Notes: generated from the sequence alone by a model not told the origin. Counted from the first letter of the stretch, positions 1 through 11,671 are shown. The stretch: DNA of 64,000 nt from Maratus speciosus (GCA_963932465.1 OZ010793.1:366014459-366078458); one strand, 5' to 3'. Translations and numbers: made by a program.

Positions 1-205
1 GTTGCCACTATGACAAAAAAGTAATGAAAACTACAAAAAAAAAAATTAATAACTCAGAAACAAATTGAGATACAGCTTTCAAACAAATTGCATTTAAAAG
101 TACGTTTTTTTTCTGTATACGACGGTGTAAAAAGTAATATTGTGGGATGTTTAGAAGTTTAAGAATGAAATTTCATTTAAAATTGACCCTCAGATTTCTT
201 GGAAA
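1..205 (+). repeat. Interspersed repeat family D, fragment (retrotransposon-like 3' tail)
   Basis: The stretch matches 47248-47545 almost base for base over its first 170 bases, sharing the block around GAGATACAGCTTTCAAAC and the block around GACGGTGTAAA. It then jumps directly to the part reading AAATTTCATTTAAAAT, so this copy has a small internal deletion and lacks the TTTATAATATAGAT end seen at 11205 and 47525. Such ends resemble the 3' tails of RTE-type non-LTR retrotransposons or SINEs that use them; that assignment is inference. Confidence 0.6.
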
Positions 206-2466
206 TCTGACGATGGAAAAGCCTTTTCCCGAATAGCCAATAAAATGCTTGGATAATACACAAGTTTCAGGTGGATAATACGCACGAGTCGCAGGCGATT
301 TTTGTCGCTTTCGAATTTTTACGTGTAATAACACGATTAATGTTTAATTCATGGCTTACGTAATGTATGATCAACTCCGTACGATTTTTTTATGTCTTAA
401 ATTTTAGTCTTTGAAAAAATAATTTTCCAAATGGTCGTTGTAATTTGTTAAATTGCTTTTTTTTTTTTTTTAAGAATGAAAATAACTATTTCCGCTATGG
501 ATAATTTTGAATTTCATATTACTGTAGCTGCAATTCATTTTCTTTTTAAACTTTTTTAGTATTTAAGTCAAAAATACACTATCTTTATGTTAGCAATGCA
601 CAGGCGATAAACCGCCAAGTATTGTTCCCATCACCATCATTCGTATTGCATTCATTTCATTTAAAATGCAATTATTTCACTCATTTCATTTAAAATACAG
701 AACTTTAATGTAAAACTCATACATTTAAAATACACTCATTTAATGTGAAATGCAGAAAGAGAAAAGAAAGAAAGAAAATAATAAGAAATAACACCATAAC
801 CAAAGACCATTTTATTTCAACATCAAACCATATCCGCTTTATTTTACATATATGGCGTCATAATCGTCGACTTTCCGTACTTACACATATTCATGCGCCT
901 TGTGTTATTAACAAATACTTGAAAACTTCCGTTTTATTTCCAACATAACGCCATATTCATCTTTTTTTTTTTTTTTTCCATTTCTGTTTTTCACGTGAAA
1001 ATCAATTGAAAATTAATTGCCGGGCAGAAATTATTATTCAGAGTTTTCACTTTTAACAAGGAGATAAAAAAGATGGTTAAACCTTTTTTGAAAAAAAGTC
1101 TCTATGAAAATAATGAAATTTTGAATTATGAAGAAAAATATTTGAATAAAATAAATAAAGCATTGCCTATGTTCATTTTCGGGCTATAATCCATCTAAGC
1201 AAAGATACAAAGGCATTAAATCATCCGTTTTGACGTAACTTGACTCAAACATTTACACACACTTTCCCATTTATAATATTATTAGGAGAATGATTGTTCA
1301 GAAGAAACGAACAGCTAAAATTTGTTTGCATTTCATAGGAAAAATGCTTTACTACATTTTTAAGTAGGGGAAAGTGGGGCATCTTGCGATATGGCACACC
1401 TTATTTTTTAACAGCAAATAAACAGTAACTGATAGATAGAGATAAGCGACAGATTTTTTTCCCCACTAAGCGAAAGGATTTTAAGCAATTCTTCATTCAC
1501 TGTGTAAAAATCAAGAAAAAACTAAAATGTACAAAAGAATTAATTAAAAAGTGTCCCAAGGTGCTCCACCTTCCCCATTATTTTACAAAAATAGGAAGTT
1601 TTTTAAAACAACTCTTTTTTTAGATTGTTAAAAATATTTAATATTATAAATTTATTTAAAAAGTAAATTAATAAAAAAATGCAGTTATGTTGAATCATAT
1701 AGTTCTCAACATACACACAAAAAAAAAATGGGGTATCATGCATTTAACATAATAAATTTTCACATATTGCATCATCATTTAAGAATATATTTTACTATCT
1801 CAATATTCCTCATTGCTTTTTAAATTTTCACATTTATTTACATAATACAAGGCTAAATTTTACTATCTCAAATGTTCTTCATATTTTTTAAATGTTATTT
1901 ATATTCTCATTTTTTTATATTACAATTTTTTGTCTTTAAAACAATAATTTAATCAATTGCCCTTTTATTTATTTTTATATAATTCTTTATTTATTTATTT
2001 ATTTATTTGTATTAATTTATTTCTTTTCTTTATTTTATTTTGTATTCACTCAGTACTTATTAAGTTTATTCCTTTTTTTTTCATTCTAGCTTAACTAAAA
2101 GTTAATCTAAGTCTTTTCTTGATTTCTTCAATCATTTTCATTCGTTTTATTTTTTATTTTATTTTTTGGACTTAAGATGGCAACTCTAAACATTATTGTT
2201 ATTAATCCAGTTCCAATTTATTAATCCAGTTTCAATCTATTTTCTGTAATGTTTGCGTTATAAGGAGCTAAATTTTGTCATTTTAGGCTTAATGCCGACA
2301 AAATTGGATGAAATAACGCATCTTCTATGAATGAACTCACAAGCTCCTCTGATGATTCTGTGAGTCATTCATAGTTTCTTATTTTACATACTGGTTCCAT
2401 ATGTTCATTTCTAAATCATCTTTAGAACTTTATCAATTTCTTCATATATTTGTGATTTCAAATTTA

Positions 2467-2498
<32 letters not shown>

Positions 2499-5239
2499 CA
2501 TATACACATCAGAAGAACATCCTACATATTCAGAGCAACCCAAATCACAACAACTTAATCAATCAAAAACAAATATCTTCAACGCCATCTTTTTAATTTT
2601 GTAAATAATTTTGAAGTGCAATGGAAAATTTCACTTTACTTTTGAATTTCAAGCAGTTTAGTCAAAAGAAACTATACAGCTTGTAATAATTTGAAATATC
2701 TAAAGAATGCAATAAATAAACTCAAATTAGTTTAGAATAGAAATATTAAGATAAGGAAAATTCAATTTTTATATTTACATATCAAAGCGACAGTTCTTTT
2801 CTTTCTTTTTTCTTCGTCTACTTTTCCATCTCTCGCTCTGTTTTTTTTATTTTACATACTAAATGCATACAGACACGAAATTTTAAAAGAGCTAAATATA
2901 TGCAAGCTATTAATTGAGCTTCGCCGGAAAATATTAAAAAGAATCCTTTCTATATCGACTAAGTTCATTTTATTATCATAATGATGAAAGATTATGACTT
3001 TAAAGATAGTTATTTTAAAAACTGGATAACTTAAATTCAATTGTTAGTTTTTGATCATATACTATTTAGCCGAACAAATGTGCAAATACATTGCTTAAGA
3101 TTATAAATATTTTAGACCACAATACAGAGATTCAATAAAAAGTCCAATTAACTCAATCGAAAATATTTGGCTTTTATTAAAGTTAGCAGCGCAAAACAGT
3201 ACTGCCGCGAGGCGACACTCGAGACCAGAGACAAGATCTGCTCTACATTTTTGCAGTAGGGGGATCAGAAAGCGAATGCCATGACAATGATAGCAAAAGT
3301 GACAAAAAGTTGTGTGCTTCACTTGCGATATATCAAGCCAAAATGGATAACCCTCTTATCTATTATAACCCTGACAGATAATTCATTTAATACTAATTTT
3401 GAATTTCAATCCAGCCAAGTAATTTAATAATTGGCGTAACTGAAAGTAACGTACATATTAAAATGCCAAGCTCAAACCCTGAAAAAGTGTATACAAGAAG
3501 CAAAAAGGGTGGCAGCTATATGAATACATGACACCATTTTATAATAAATAAAGCGCATCATTAAGGACAAATTATAAGTTAAATATTTACTTATACAGAT
3601 TACAATTTATGAGGATTTATAAGCGTAGGTATATGGTAAAAGTCAAAAGACTTTCTCTTCATTTATACATTTTAACGGCTAGAAAAATATGTAATTGTAC
3701 TGTTGATAGAAAAGTTGACTTTTGTTTTACTCTTATTAACATCTGAAAATCTGGTAAGCTTTAAAAAGAATTATATTTATCAACTGCAAATGAGATGAAG
3801 AAATTAACCTATTTTTGAAAAGGAAAGGAAGTTTTAATTAATTATATCGGTGAAAGAGGAATTAAAATTTTAATTGGGGAAAATTAATGATATGTGATGA
3901 TTAGATAATTACATCATCAAAATCCTTTTCTATCATTCCATGAACATGTATAGTGACACATTCTGACAAGCTTTTAATAAAAATATTTTTTAATAGAAAC
4001 TGTTGCAATATTTTTTTTCTCATGAAATATTTCAATAGTTATTATCTTCTTCATAGCATTAATTTAGCATAAGAAACTGAGTGCATGGAATGCATTATTT
4101 TCTTAAAATGTTATAAATTATAAATTATTATAAAAAATATTCATTTATTAGTTCAAACGTAAATTCAAATGATACAGAAAACTCAAATTTCAAGTTATTT
4201 CACAACAAAACACATTTTATCCTTCATAAATTTAAATATAAAGGAGTACTTTTAACACAAATAAAATATTTTTTAAAGGCTCATATAGTTTTAATCTTTT
4301 ATTCTGCAAAATATTTTTAAATACCCTCCTCCATAAATATGGAAAACATAACCTACCTTATATCTTTCTTTGACTCCGAATGAATTCGTGGTAAATAATA
4401 ACGTATTCATCTTTCTCTAAATCAGAATTACATCTGAGACAAAAAACGTAAAAAGTCTGGCAAAATCTAATTGGTTTCATTTATACATTTATCCAACAGT
4501 AGAAGATTTTTTTTTCTCTCCACTGAAAGATCTACTCACTTATAAATTATCCTCCTGAAATTTATGTTACCTGATATCTCCAGTTTTATCCAAATTGTGT
4601 CTTATTATTTAATGAAAAAAAATAAAAGCACTTTTGTAAATGAGGTTACGTCTTTACCCATTAAACATCAGTTTTCACTCATTTTTTTTTTTTTTATCAG
4701 GTGACCTCTTACTTAAATCTTTTTCTCTATTCTTTTTAACAAGTAGCATTTTACAATAAACAAATAAATAAAACATAAGCACAATAAGGTTTTATTGCAT
4801 TCTATAATGCAGCAGTTTCGTAATTCGTGCAGCTGTTCGTATAAAGCTAAAGCTTTATATTTCTATACAGTTTGCGTAATATTAAAGGCTTTAATTGTCA
4901 CATTATTTAAACTAGATGGCGTTGCAACCCGATATGTTCATTTAAACTGCATGAGATCTTACGATTTTTTTTAAAAACTGTAAACCTAGTTTTATTATAC
5001 GTTTAAGAAAACACTGTAATATTAATTTGATTAAATACTTTACAAATAAATAAAACAACAAATTCAAGTAAATAAACAAACATATTCAAATAATAAAGCC
5101 ATATAATGTAGGTTAAAAATTTATTCAATAAAAAAACCCATTTTCAGCGCTTCATTAGAAAAAAAAAATATCTCCTTCTTCTAAGATTTAATTTTTTCTT
5201 CGGTGCTGGTGAAACAAAAATGAAATCAGTTTGATTAAA
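206..5239. other. AT-rich non-coding stretch, no gene seen
   Basis: I see no gene, transposon end or RNA here. It holds poly-T runs (about 458-471 and 961-978), a TTTA-rich run near 1985-2010 and a TA dinucleotide run at 2474-2498. A GC-richer patch at 3185-3300 has one short open frame on the minus strand without recognisable motifs. The short open frames elsewhere in the stretch are low-complexity. Confidence 0.6.
2474..2498. repeat. (TA)n microsatellite
   Basis: An uninterrupted run of about twelve TA dinucleotides. Confidence 0.9.
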
Positions 5240-5291
5240 TTGTACAATCGAGGCTAACGAAAAAGACAGGCTACCGCGGGGCATGCCAAGT

Positions 5292-5325
<34 letters not shown>

Positions 5326-5467
5326 GACCGCTACAGTGACGTGTTACTCTTTTCGTACATCTGCATTGGTGCATTCGAACATCACGTGACTCCAGCGGTC
5401 TGTAAAAAAAAAGATACGTGGAATGCACCGTAGTAGCCTGTCTTTTTCGTTAGCCTCGATTGTACAA
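5240..5467. mobile_element. Foldback MITE with perfect 35-bp terminal inverted repeats
   Basis: Bases 5240-5274 and 5433-5467 are perfect reverse complements (35 bp). Pairing continues inward imperfectly, with ACAGACCGCT near 5323 facing AGCGGTCTGT near 5393, so nearly the whole 228 bp can fold. The outermost 8 bases on both sides are TTGTACAA. Because this word is its own reverse complement it could be an 8-bp target duplication, as in hAT elements, with the true TIR beginning TCGAGGCTAACG. A poly-T tract of about 30 lies in the left arm. No coding capacity. The superfamily is uncertain. Confidence 0.8.
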
Positions 5468-5707
5468 ATATGACGTCATTTGGACTTCCGAATTACGAAT
5501 TAAAATAAAGTTTTCGCTCAATCATTCCTCTTTTAGTGACCTTCGGAAAAATTTAATAGTCGTCTTTAGGTAATAATTAGTTGAAAATTGGTCTGTTTTC
5601 TTTAAATTTATTCGGCCTAAATATAGAGAAATAATTCTTTAGTTTTGTGAAGGAGTTTAAAAATGTTTTTGTTTCTATTTTGTTGAATAATAATAATATT
5701 AGTAATA

Positions 5708-6906
5708 CAGTAGACGCTCGATTTTACGAACTCGTGTGGACTCCTATATGTGTTCGTAAAATCGAAAGTTCGTAAGTGGGAGTGTACAAGAAAAAAAAGA
5801 AAGAAATGTGAAATAACTCACCTTGATTCATTTATGTTAAAAAACTCAGTTCTTTTTGTTTTCTTCATTGAAACACTGCTATAAACATATGATTCAAGGC
5901 TATCGATGTTTGAAAGCATCTCAATATTGGTATTTTATTCGAATTATCGACGGAGTCCTAAGAGCCATTCAGTAGCTTCTTTAAGAGTTGGCATGGGGAT
6001 GGTTTGCTCATGTTCTGGCCCTTCTTCGGCATCCGTTTTTTTAAAAGTGTGATTGTCCGATATTTTCGGAAACTCAAACCATGTCTTAACTTAAATTTTT
6101 GCAGGCAACCACCTGAACCCTTAAAATCCTTCACTTCTAGTTTCGAGGCAAATATGTCATCTTGCTCTTTCAAAAGGTTTTCTTCAATGGGAATGTTCTT
6201 GTTTTTACTCTTCCGAAGCCAAGCAGGAAGCGCCTTCTCAATATCTGGAAATTTTGCTTTCCGAAAATATTTTCGTGAAGGTGCAACTTCATCAGATGCA
6301 GTTCTTATGGCAAGTACCTTTTCTTGCTCCTTGATGAGAGTGCTCAAATATTTTTTGGTATTCCATATTTTTTTGCAATTTCTATCTGTGTCAGAGTTCT
6401 CGCACTCTCTTCTTTCAAGGTTTTTTTTCTTTACATCTGAAATCATGCACGTTTCGTTGACATTTTCAAGAAATCTGAATGTGTACATGAACAACACACA
6501 TGAGAATGACAAAATGTGAAATGGCTATGCGAATCTGATAACATGACCACTGCATACAACCCAGAGCAATATCCAGATTTAGTGCAAGAAAAGTTCTTTT
6601 GCGCCGCCCTCCTTTTTTCCCCACTGACACGCGACAACACCGCACCTACACAAGAGAATTTTCTTCTACTCTTGCCAGTTATTCGTTAATCCTCTTTTCT
6701 CCCGCCTATTTTCGAAGAAATACAAGTATAAATTTAAAATGTACCAAAAGATAAAGTTCGTAAAAAAGAGATTTTGTGTAATTTTAGTTCGTAAAATGGA
6801 GAGGAATTTAACATTAATTCAATGGGATGCTGGTCGGGACCAGGACATCAGTTCGTAAAAACGAAAACTTCGTAAAAAAGAGGTTCGTAAAATCGAGCGT
6901 CTACTG
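5708..6906 (-). mobile_element. Pogo/Tigger-like DNA transposon, internally deleted
   Basis: The ends are inverted repeats beginning CAGTAGACGCTCGATTTTAC (at least 24 bp), flanked by TA on both sides (5706-5707 and 6907-6908), the target duplication of the Tc1/mariner/pogo group. Words of the type TTCGTAAAATCGA recur inside both ends (5753, 5769, 6788, 6850, 6884), like subterminal binding sites. At 1199 bp it is much shorter than the 2-3 kb of autonomous Tigger-type elements. The coding remnant is on the minus strand and keeps the DNA-binding part and the tail but no DDE core. Confidence 0.9.
5815..6512 (-). pseudogene. Pogo/Tigger transposase remnant: CENP-B-type DNA-binding domain joined to C-terminal tail
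   Basis: The frame 6512 to 5958 is open for 184 codons. Codon 6510-6512 is TTG, and the first ATG in frame is at 6488. Residues about 89-150 fit an HTH_CENPB domain of pogo-type transposases, with the pattern IEKALPAWLRK, a run NKNIPIEENLL, and GSGGCLQKFKLRHG. Just upstream, CKKIWNTKKYLSTL looks like the last helix of the N-terminal Psq-type helix-turn-helix. After a frame switch near 6020-6035, the reading PMPTLKEATEWLLGLRR and, further on, MKKTKRTEFF resembles the extreme C-terminus of Tigger proteins, with two stops. The whole DDE catalytic domain is missing between them. This product could bind element ends but could not transpose. The DNA-binding assignment is firm; expression is unknown. 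Confidence 0.75.
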
Positions 6907-6908
6907 TA

Positions 6909-7475
6909 ATAAAAACTACGATCTAACATTTGTAGATGGCAATTTGTTGACAGGCGATTTCTTCACGTTTAGAGAAGCTGATTTGTGGGGATGAAAGCAT
7001 AGAGTAGGAGTAAACGGAAAGAATAGAGACTGGCTGGGATGATGAACGCCAAAAATGTAACCCTAAAATCCGCTACGTTCGGCTTAAACACAAATATGTG
7101 CTTTCGCAAAAAGAGAAAACTTTTAATAATACAGTTTTTAATTCATAATACAATGAAATGCTACTTTAGAATGTTTAAATATAAGCAGGTCATTTTGATT
7201 ACATCTCGTGCATTAGAGAAAAAATTGCACGAGAGATGTCAAAGAATTCCATAGATTAACATACAAGATGAGACATTTCCATAGAGCGTAATGGTAATGA
7301 GATTGCGATCGTAGCGCCTTTAGTGACAATGGGAAAGAAATGCCCCATCCTTGTAAAATTTTTATGATTGAGCATCTACCTTATTGTGATGTTTCTTTTT
7401 TTAATGTTTCATGTTTACGTTTTAAATAGAATCTTACACCGATACATGAACATAGAATAGATATTCTATTTTATA
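6909..7475. other. Non-coding spacer between pogo-like and Tc1-like elements
   Basis: No gene or repeat structure recognised. A 71-codon open frame at 7039-7254 has no recognisable motif and is not supported. Confidence 0.5.
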
Positions 7476-7477
7476 TA

Positions 7478-9028
7478 CAGTGAGCAAAAAAAGTATTTGT
7501 TGTAGCATATGTATAAATAAATAAAAAGGAACTAAGAATTAAAAATACCAACACTCTTACAAAACAAATAAACATATTTAATATCTGACTTAATAATTAT
7601 ATTTAAAATATGAAAACATAAAAAAGTAGCATTTGTACTACCAAAAAAATATTTGCACACTAGCAATAAAAATAGAACTAGAGGAATTATTTATAAGTTA
7701 AAAACAGTGCTAATATTTAGTATGCATGCCCTTTGCTTCAATTGCAGCTTGTAATCGTCTGGGCATTGATTCTATTAATTTGTGACATGTTTCACTGCTG
7801 ATTTGTAGCCATTCTTCCCTAAGAGCTTGCTTAAGTTCTGATTTGTTAGAAATTTTCCTTTTCCTTATTTTCACATCCAAAATATGCCATAAATTTTCAA
7901 TCGGATTGAGGTCTGGTGATTGTGGTGGCGTTTTCAATTGATTTTTTACATTATAAAGCAACCTCGTAATATATGCAGTGTGTTTCGGATCGTTATCCTG
8001 TTGGAAATAATATGAATTACTAATTCCTAATTTCAGAGAACTATTAGATAAATGATCTCGCAATATAATAATATATTGTTTAGCATTCATATTGCCTTCA
8101 ATAAAGGTCATTTCGCCAACTCTGTTAAAAGACATGCATCCCCAAATCATTACATGACCACCGCCATGTTTTACAGTTGGTTTCAAGTTTTTAATTTGAA
8201 GAGAAGTATTTGGCTTTCGCCATACAGTTTTCTTACCACCTGAGCCAAAAATAGTGAGCTTGCTTTCATCGGAAAAAATAACAGTTTTCCAAAACTCTAG
8301 TGGTTTGCTGCCATAAGCTTTTGCAAATTCAAGTCTTTTCACCCTATTTGTTTCACTAATAAATGTTTTTTTTCGAGGGGCTCTTCCTCGAATATTTGCA
8401 TCATGAAAAATATTTTTAATTGATTGTGGTGTAATTATTGTTCCCGACGTTGAAGCGACATCAACAACCAATTCTCGAGCACTTAGAAAAGGGTTTTTTG
8501 AAGATTCGTTTATGATGGCTCTCCTCTGCCTGGTATTTAGCTTTTTTAGACGCCCAGTTCGCGGCTTATTTATTGTCGAACCAGTTTCTTTTTTCTTCTT
8601 AATTAAATAACGAACACTAGAAAAGTTTAGATTTAATTCTTTACCTATTCCCCGGTAACTTAATCCAGAATTGTGAAGAAATATAATCTTCTCACGGGTA
8701 GCAACAGACAGTTCGCACTTTTCGGTGCTATTAGAACAAAAACTCCCCAGAATCCCTGCTCCAGTTAATATATTACGTGACTTTAAAGTGCGGGGCTTTA
8801 ATGCCTTTTTTAACAGTCAATGCTTCTTGTGCAAATACTTTTTAGGTATGAGAAAATATTAATCTATTTTTTAAAATGTGTAATATTACTTTTTAAGGAA
8901 AATGGGTAGTTATTTTTATTTTCTTCTTATTTAAATAAATGAATAATTAAGAGAATAGTATCAAATTTGCTTTCTATGGTTACTTATGCAAAAAATCGTC
9001 TGCGTGCAAATACTTTTTTTGCTCACTG
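7478..9028 (-). mobile_element. Tc1-like DNA transposon, near full length (1551 bp)
   Basis: The ends begin with a perfect inverted repeat CAGTGAGCAAAAAAAGTATT (22 bp in all) and are flanked by the target dinucleotide TA at 7476-7477 and 9029-9030. A second copy of the end motif lies inside each terminus: AAAAATATTTGCAC at about 7645-7658 and its complement GTGCAAATACTTTTT at 8829-8843. These are about 155-180 bp from the outer copies. That arrangement is the IR/DR layout known from Tc3-like and Sleeping Beauty elements, where the repeats bind transposase. The element encodes one transposase frame on the minus strand. Clean ends and a long open frame suggest a fairly recent insertion. Confidence 0.95.
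7710..8816 (-). CDS. Tc1-like transposase (DDE), open frame without in-frame ATG before the catalytic core
   Basis: The minus-strand frame is open from 8816 to the stop at 7710, 368 codons, close to the usual 340 residues of Tc1 transposases. About residues 45-95 form the paired helix-turn-helix DNA-binding region (REKIIFLHNSGLSYRGIGKE), followed by a GRP-like basic hinge (RTGRLKKL). The catalytic motifs are VIFSDES (Asp about 183), FQQDNDPKHTA (Asp about 274) and SPDLNPIENLW (Glu about 307). The first spacing of 90 residues is standard; the second is 32 rather than the usual 34. I translated the stretch upstream of 8471 by eye and found no Met codon until the MIWGCMSF motif in the core. The first codon at 8469-8471 sometimes taken as a start is TTG. 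Either the start was mutated, an upstream exon is missing, or a non-ATG start is used. Enzyme role: cut-and-paste transposition at TA sites in the nucleus. Confidence 0.85.
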   Translation of the reverse strand: MLKKALKPRTLKSRNILTGAGILGSFCSNSTEKCELSVATREKIIFLHNSGLSYRGIGKELNLNFSSVRYLIKKKKETGSTINKPRTGRLKKLNTRQRRAIINESSKNPFLSARELVVDVASTSGTIITPQSIKNIFHDANIRGRAPRKKTFISETNRVKRLEFAKAYGSKPLEFWKTVIFSDESKLTIFGSGGKKTVWRKPNTSLQIKNLKPTVKHGGGHVMIWGCMSFNRVGEMTFIEGNMNAKQYIIILRDHLSNSSLKLGISNSYYFQQDNDPKHTAYITRLLYNVKNQLKTPPQSPDLNPIENLWHILDVKIRKRKISNKSELKQALREEWLQISSETCHKLIESMPRRLQAAIEAKGMHTKY

Positions 9029-9030
9029 TA

Positions 9031-10379
9031 TCTAATATCTATGCTATGTTCATGCACGGATATATGCTTTTTTTTTTTTTTTTTTACATGATTAGTGAAC
9101 GATATAAGTGCAACGAAAAACAGGTTAAAAATTTCGTCTTGAATGCTATACATGAAGTAAATATGATATAATTGGAATTAAAGCTACATAAAGTATTGGT
9201 GTAATATAAAAATATACGAAGTATTGCACTCTACAAATCCCAGAAAATTTCATAAATATTCCCATTCGCTAGGAAAATTTTTATAGCCGATGTTTTATTA
9301 ATTTATGAAGTTTAACGTATTAAACAATCGTTACAATAATCTTTTAAAATTTACGCATTTTCACTTTCTTATAGATAAAAAGAATATTGTTTTTAATGTA
9401 AATAACGTACAATCAATTTAATAATATTTGTAATATTAACGGATAAGAAATAACAATAAAATTACAGATGGGGAAAAATTCATATTCATTTCGACAAATT
9501 TTTAGAATTAAATAAATCTAACAGTTAAAAATAAATAGAGGTACTGACATTACACTCAATAAAGTTTTATTCGATATGAATAAATTAACACAATACCTGA
9601 ATTTGATTTTTTACAATTTAATCTCATAAACTTACATATTTACGTTATTAACAGAATTTTCTAGGGTTTTTCTTTTATACTATTAATAAAAAAAAAAAAA
9701 AAAAAAAAAAAAGTAGCTAAATAAATAAAGCAAGCATGAATGGAATATCGTCTGACACCTGCTTCGTTTTAGGAAAGAATAGATTTTCAAAGCATAGAGG
9801 GTAAACATATTTCTTCAATATAGGTAAATTTCGGAGGCTTGTTAATTCTTCTCCCTTGTCGGTAGTGACGCTAGTACTGTTGCCATTACAGATTTTGCTG
9901 TAAATGTCCCATCTTGGTCCTTAATCTATGAAGAATTCGGTCCCTGTTCCACGTACCTCTTTTGTTTGGCATTTAAATTTGAGCGATAACGCGCATAATA
10001 TTGCAAATCGTTTTTACGGCATACTGCATTTCCATCTACTTCTTTCCTCCATGGGATGAAAGTGTTTAAATTTAAGTTTTATTCCTTCGTTTTTATTCCC
10101 TAGGCCTTTGTTATATTTTCACAATGAGTTTATAAAAACTTCAAAAGGTAAAAAAGAACGAAATCAAGGCAAAAAATTTTTAGGAGAATGGAAAATTATT
10201 TTACCAAAGCACTTGATTAACCTTTTTCCTATTTTTTTTTTTTTTTTCTTCTGTAACCCTTAGTTTCAATTATTTCTTCATTTATTTCAACAAAAGGGTT
10301 AACTTTCATTTTTCTTTTCTGTTTTGATTTTGATTACATCTTTTTGACGTTTTTACCGCACATTTAAAAAATGTTAAAG
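9031..10379. other. AT-rich non-coding stretch
   Basis: Contains poly-T at 9068-9085 and poly-A at 9688-9712. A slightly GC-richer patch at 9750-10060 shows no gene or element ends that I recognise. Confidence 0.55.
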
Positions 10380-11240
10380 ACTCCCAATTAGTAAAATGAC
10401 ACTGTTTTCAAACAAATTATAATACTTGAAAATACGCTTTATCACCTATTCGACGGTGTAAAAATTGAAATTGTTCGATTACATATATGTTAAATTTATG
10501 TTTTATTTTTATTTATTTATTAAGTTTTAATTTCGTTATGGAATATTACCTGGAGAGAAATGCTGAACTATATATTGTTTTAAGCGAGAATGAGTTATCA
10601 TTATACTTCCGTAATAAAGTCTGCACATGATAGGCATAGGTTAAAAAATTCATGATTAAAAAATATTTAAAAAGCTATAAAAACGAGTAAATTATAATAC
10701 ACGTTTCCAACAAACTTCATTTGAAAGTAGATTTTTCCTATATGACGTTGTAAAAATTTAAATTGTTCGAGTGCATATACGTTACATTTATTTTATTTTA
10801 TTTTATTTTATTTTATTTTATTTTATTTTATTTATTTACTTATTAAGTTTTCATTTCGTTACGGAATACCAGCCGGAGACACATGTTGAACTATTTATAC
10901 TGTTTTTATCGTGAATGATTGTTATTATTCTTCCGTAATAGAGCCTGCTCGCGACAGAGCTAGATTAAAAATGCATGCTTAAAAAATATTTAAAAAGCTA
11001 TAAAAAAAATAAGTAAATCGCGATGCTCATTTCAAAAAAACTTCATTTGAAAGTAAAAAAAAAATCCCTATACGACGGTGCAAAAATTAAAAATGCGCGA
11101 TGTTTAGAAGTAAAAAAAATTGCAGTAGTAAAAATTGAAAAAGCGAAATTTTATCGTGAAGTGTTACCATTCGCAAAATGGCGTCAGCGTTACGCACAGA
11201 TAAGTTTGTTCTTTATAATATAGATATATAGATAGATAGA
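10380..11240 (+). repeat. Family D repeat: about three tandem units of 290-330 bp ending in a retrotransposon-like tail and GATA run
   Basis: The landmark (C/T)GACG(G/T)TG recurs at 10451, 10743 and 11073. The landmark AAATATTTAAAAAGCTATAA recurs at 10661 and 10984. The three units are therefore direct, imperfect tandem copies. The last unit ends with GCGTTACGCACAGATAAG, then TTTATAATATAGAT and a GATA microsatellite at about 11222-11241. The same end occurs at 47525. Such a 3' end followed by a short tandem run is typical of RTE-type non-LTR elements and of SINEs that use their machinery. An ATTTT pentanucleotide run lies at about 10786-10828. Confidence 0.7.
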
Positions 11241-11671
11241 TATTTCAGATGAATGCAGTGTTGCCAGTTTGGGGAAAAAAACTTTTACTCAAAATATATA
11301 CCACTTTTGTCGACTAGTAATATTATTTTTATTTAATTGAGGAATGATACAGTAAGATTTTCTGCGTTTTAACTTCAAGCCGTTGAATTTCAGAGGAAAG
11401 GGGGGAAATGTAGTACCAACTGAATAAAAATATTTATTTTCTTTACTGAGCTTCATATGCTGCTTGAAAGTTATGCATAGCTAGATATTTTCATATTTTA
11501 GATATGACGTCATAAGGTGTTACCTCCTCCATAACACTGTGTTACACTTTGTGGACACTTCCCCCCTCTTAAAGTTTGACGTAATCAATGTATGACACTA
11601 ATCTGTGTATTTTATCGTTTTCCCAATTTTAGCAGACTTTTACAATCGTTTAAAAATGCATCTATATTAGA
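11241..11671. other. Non-coding, no feature seen
   Basis: No open frame, repeat end or RNA recognised. Confidence 0.5.

Noticed and set aside
3101..3322. 73-codon minus-strand open frame in a GC-richer patch
   Set aside because: Cys-rich start looked interesting, but there is no spacing pattern of a zinc finger or secreted peptide and no signal sequence.
6004..6519. 171-codon plus-strand open frame
   Set aside because: It is antisense to the pogo-like transposase remnant and has no motif of its own.
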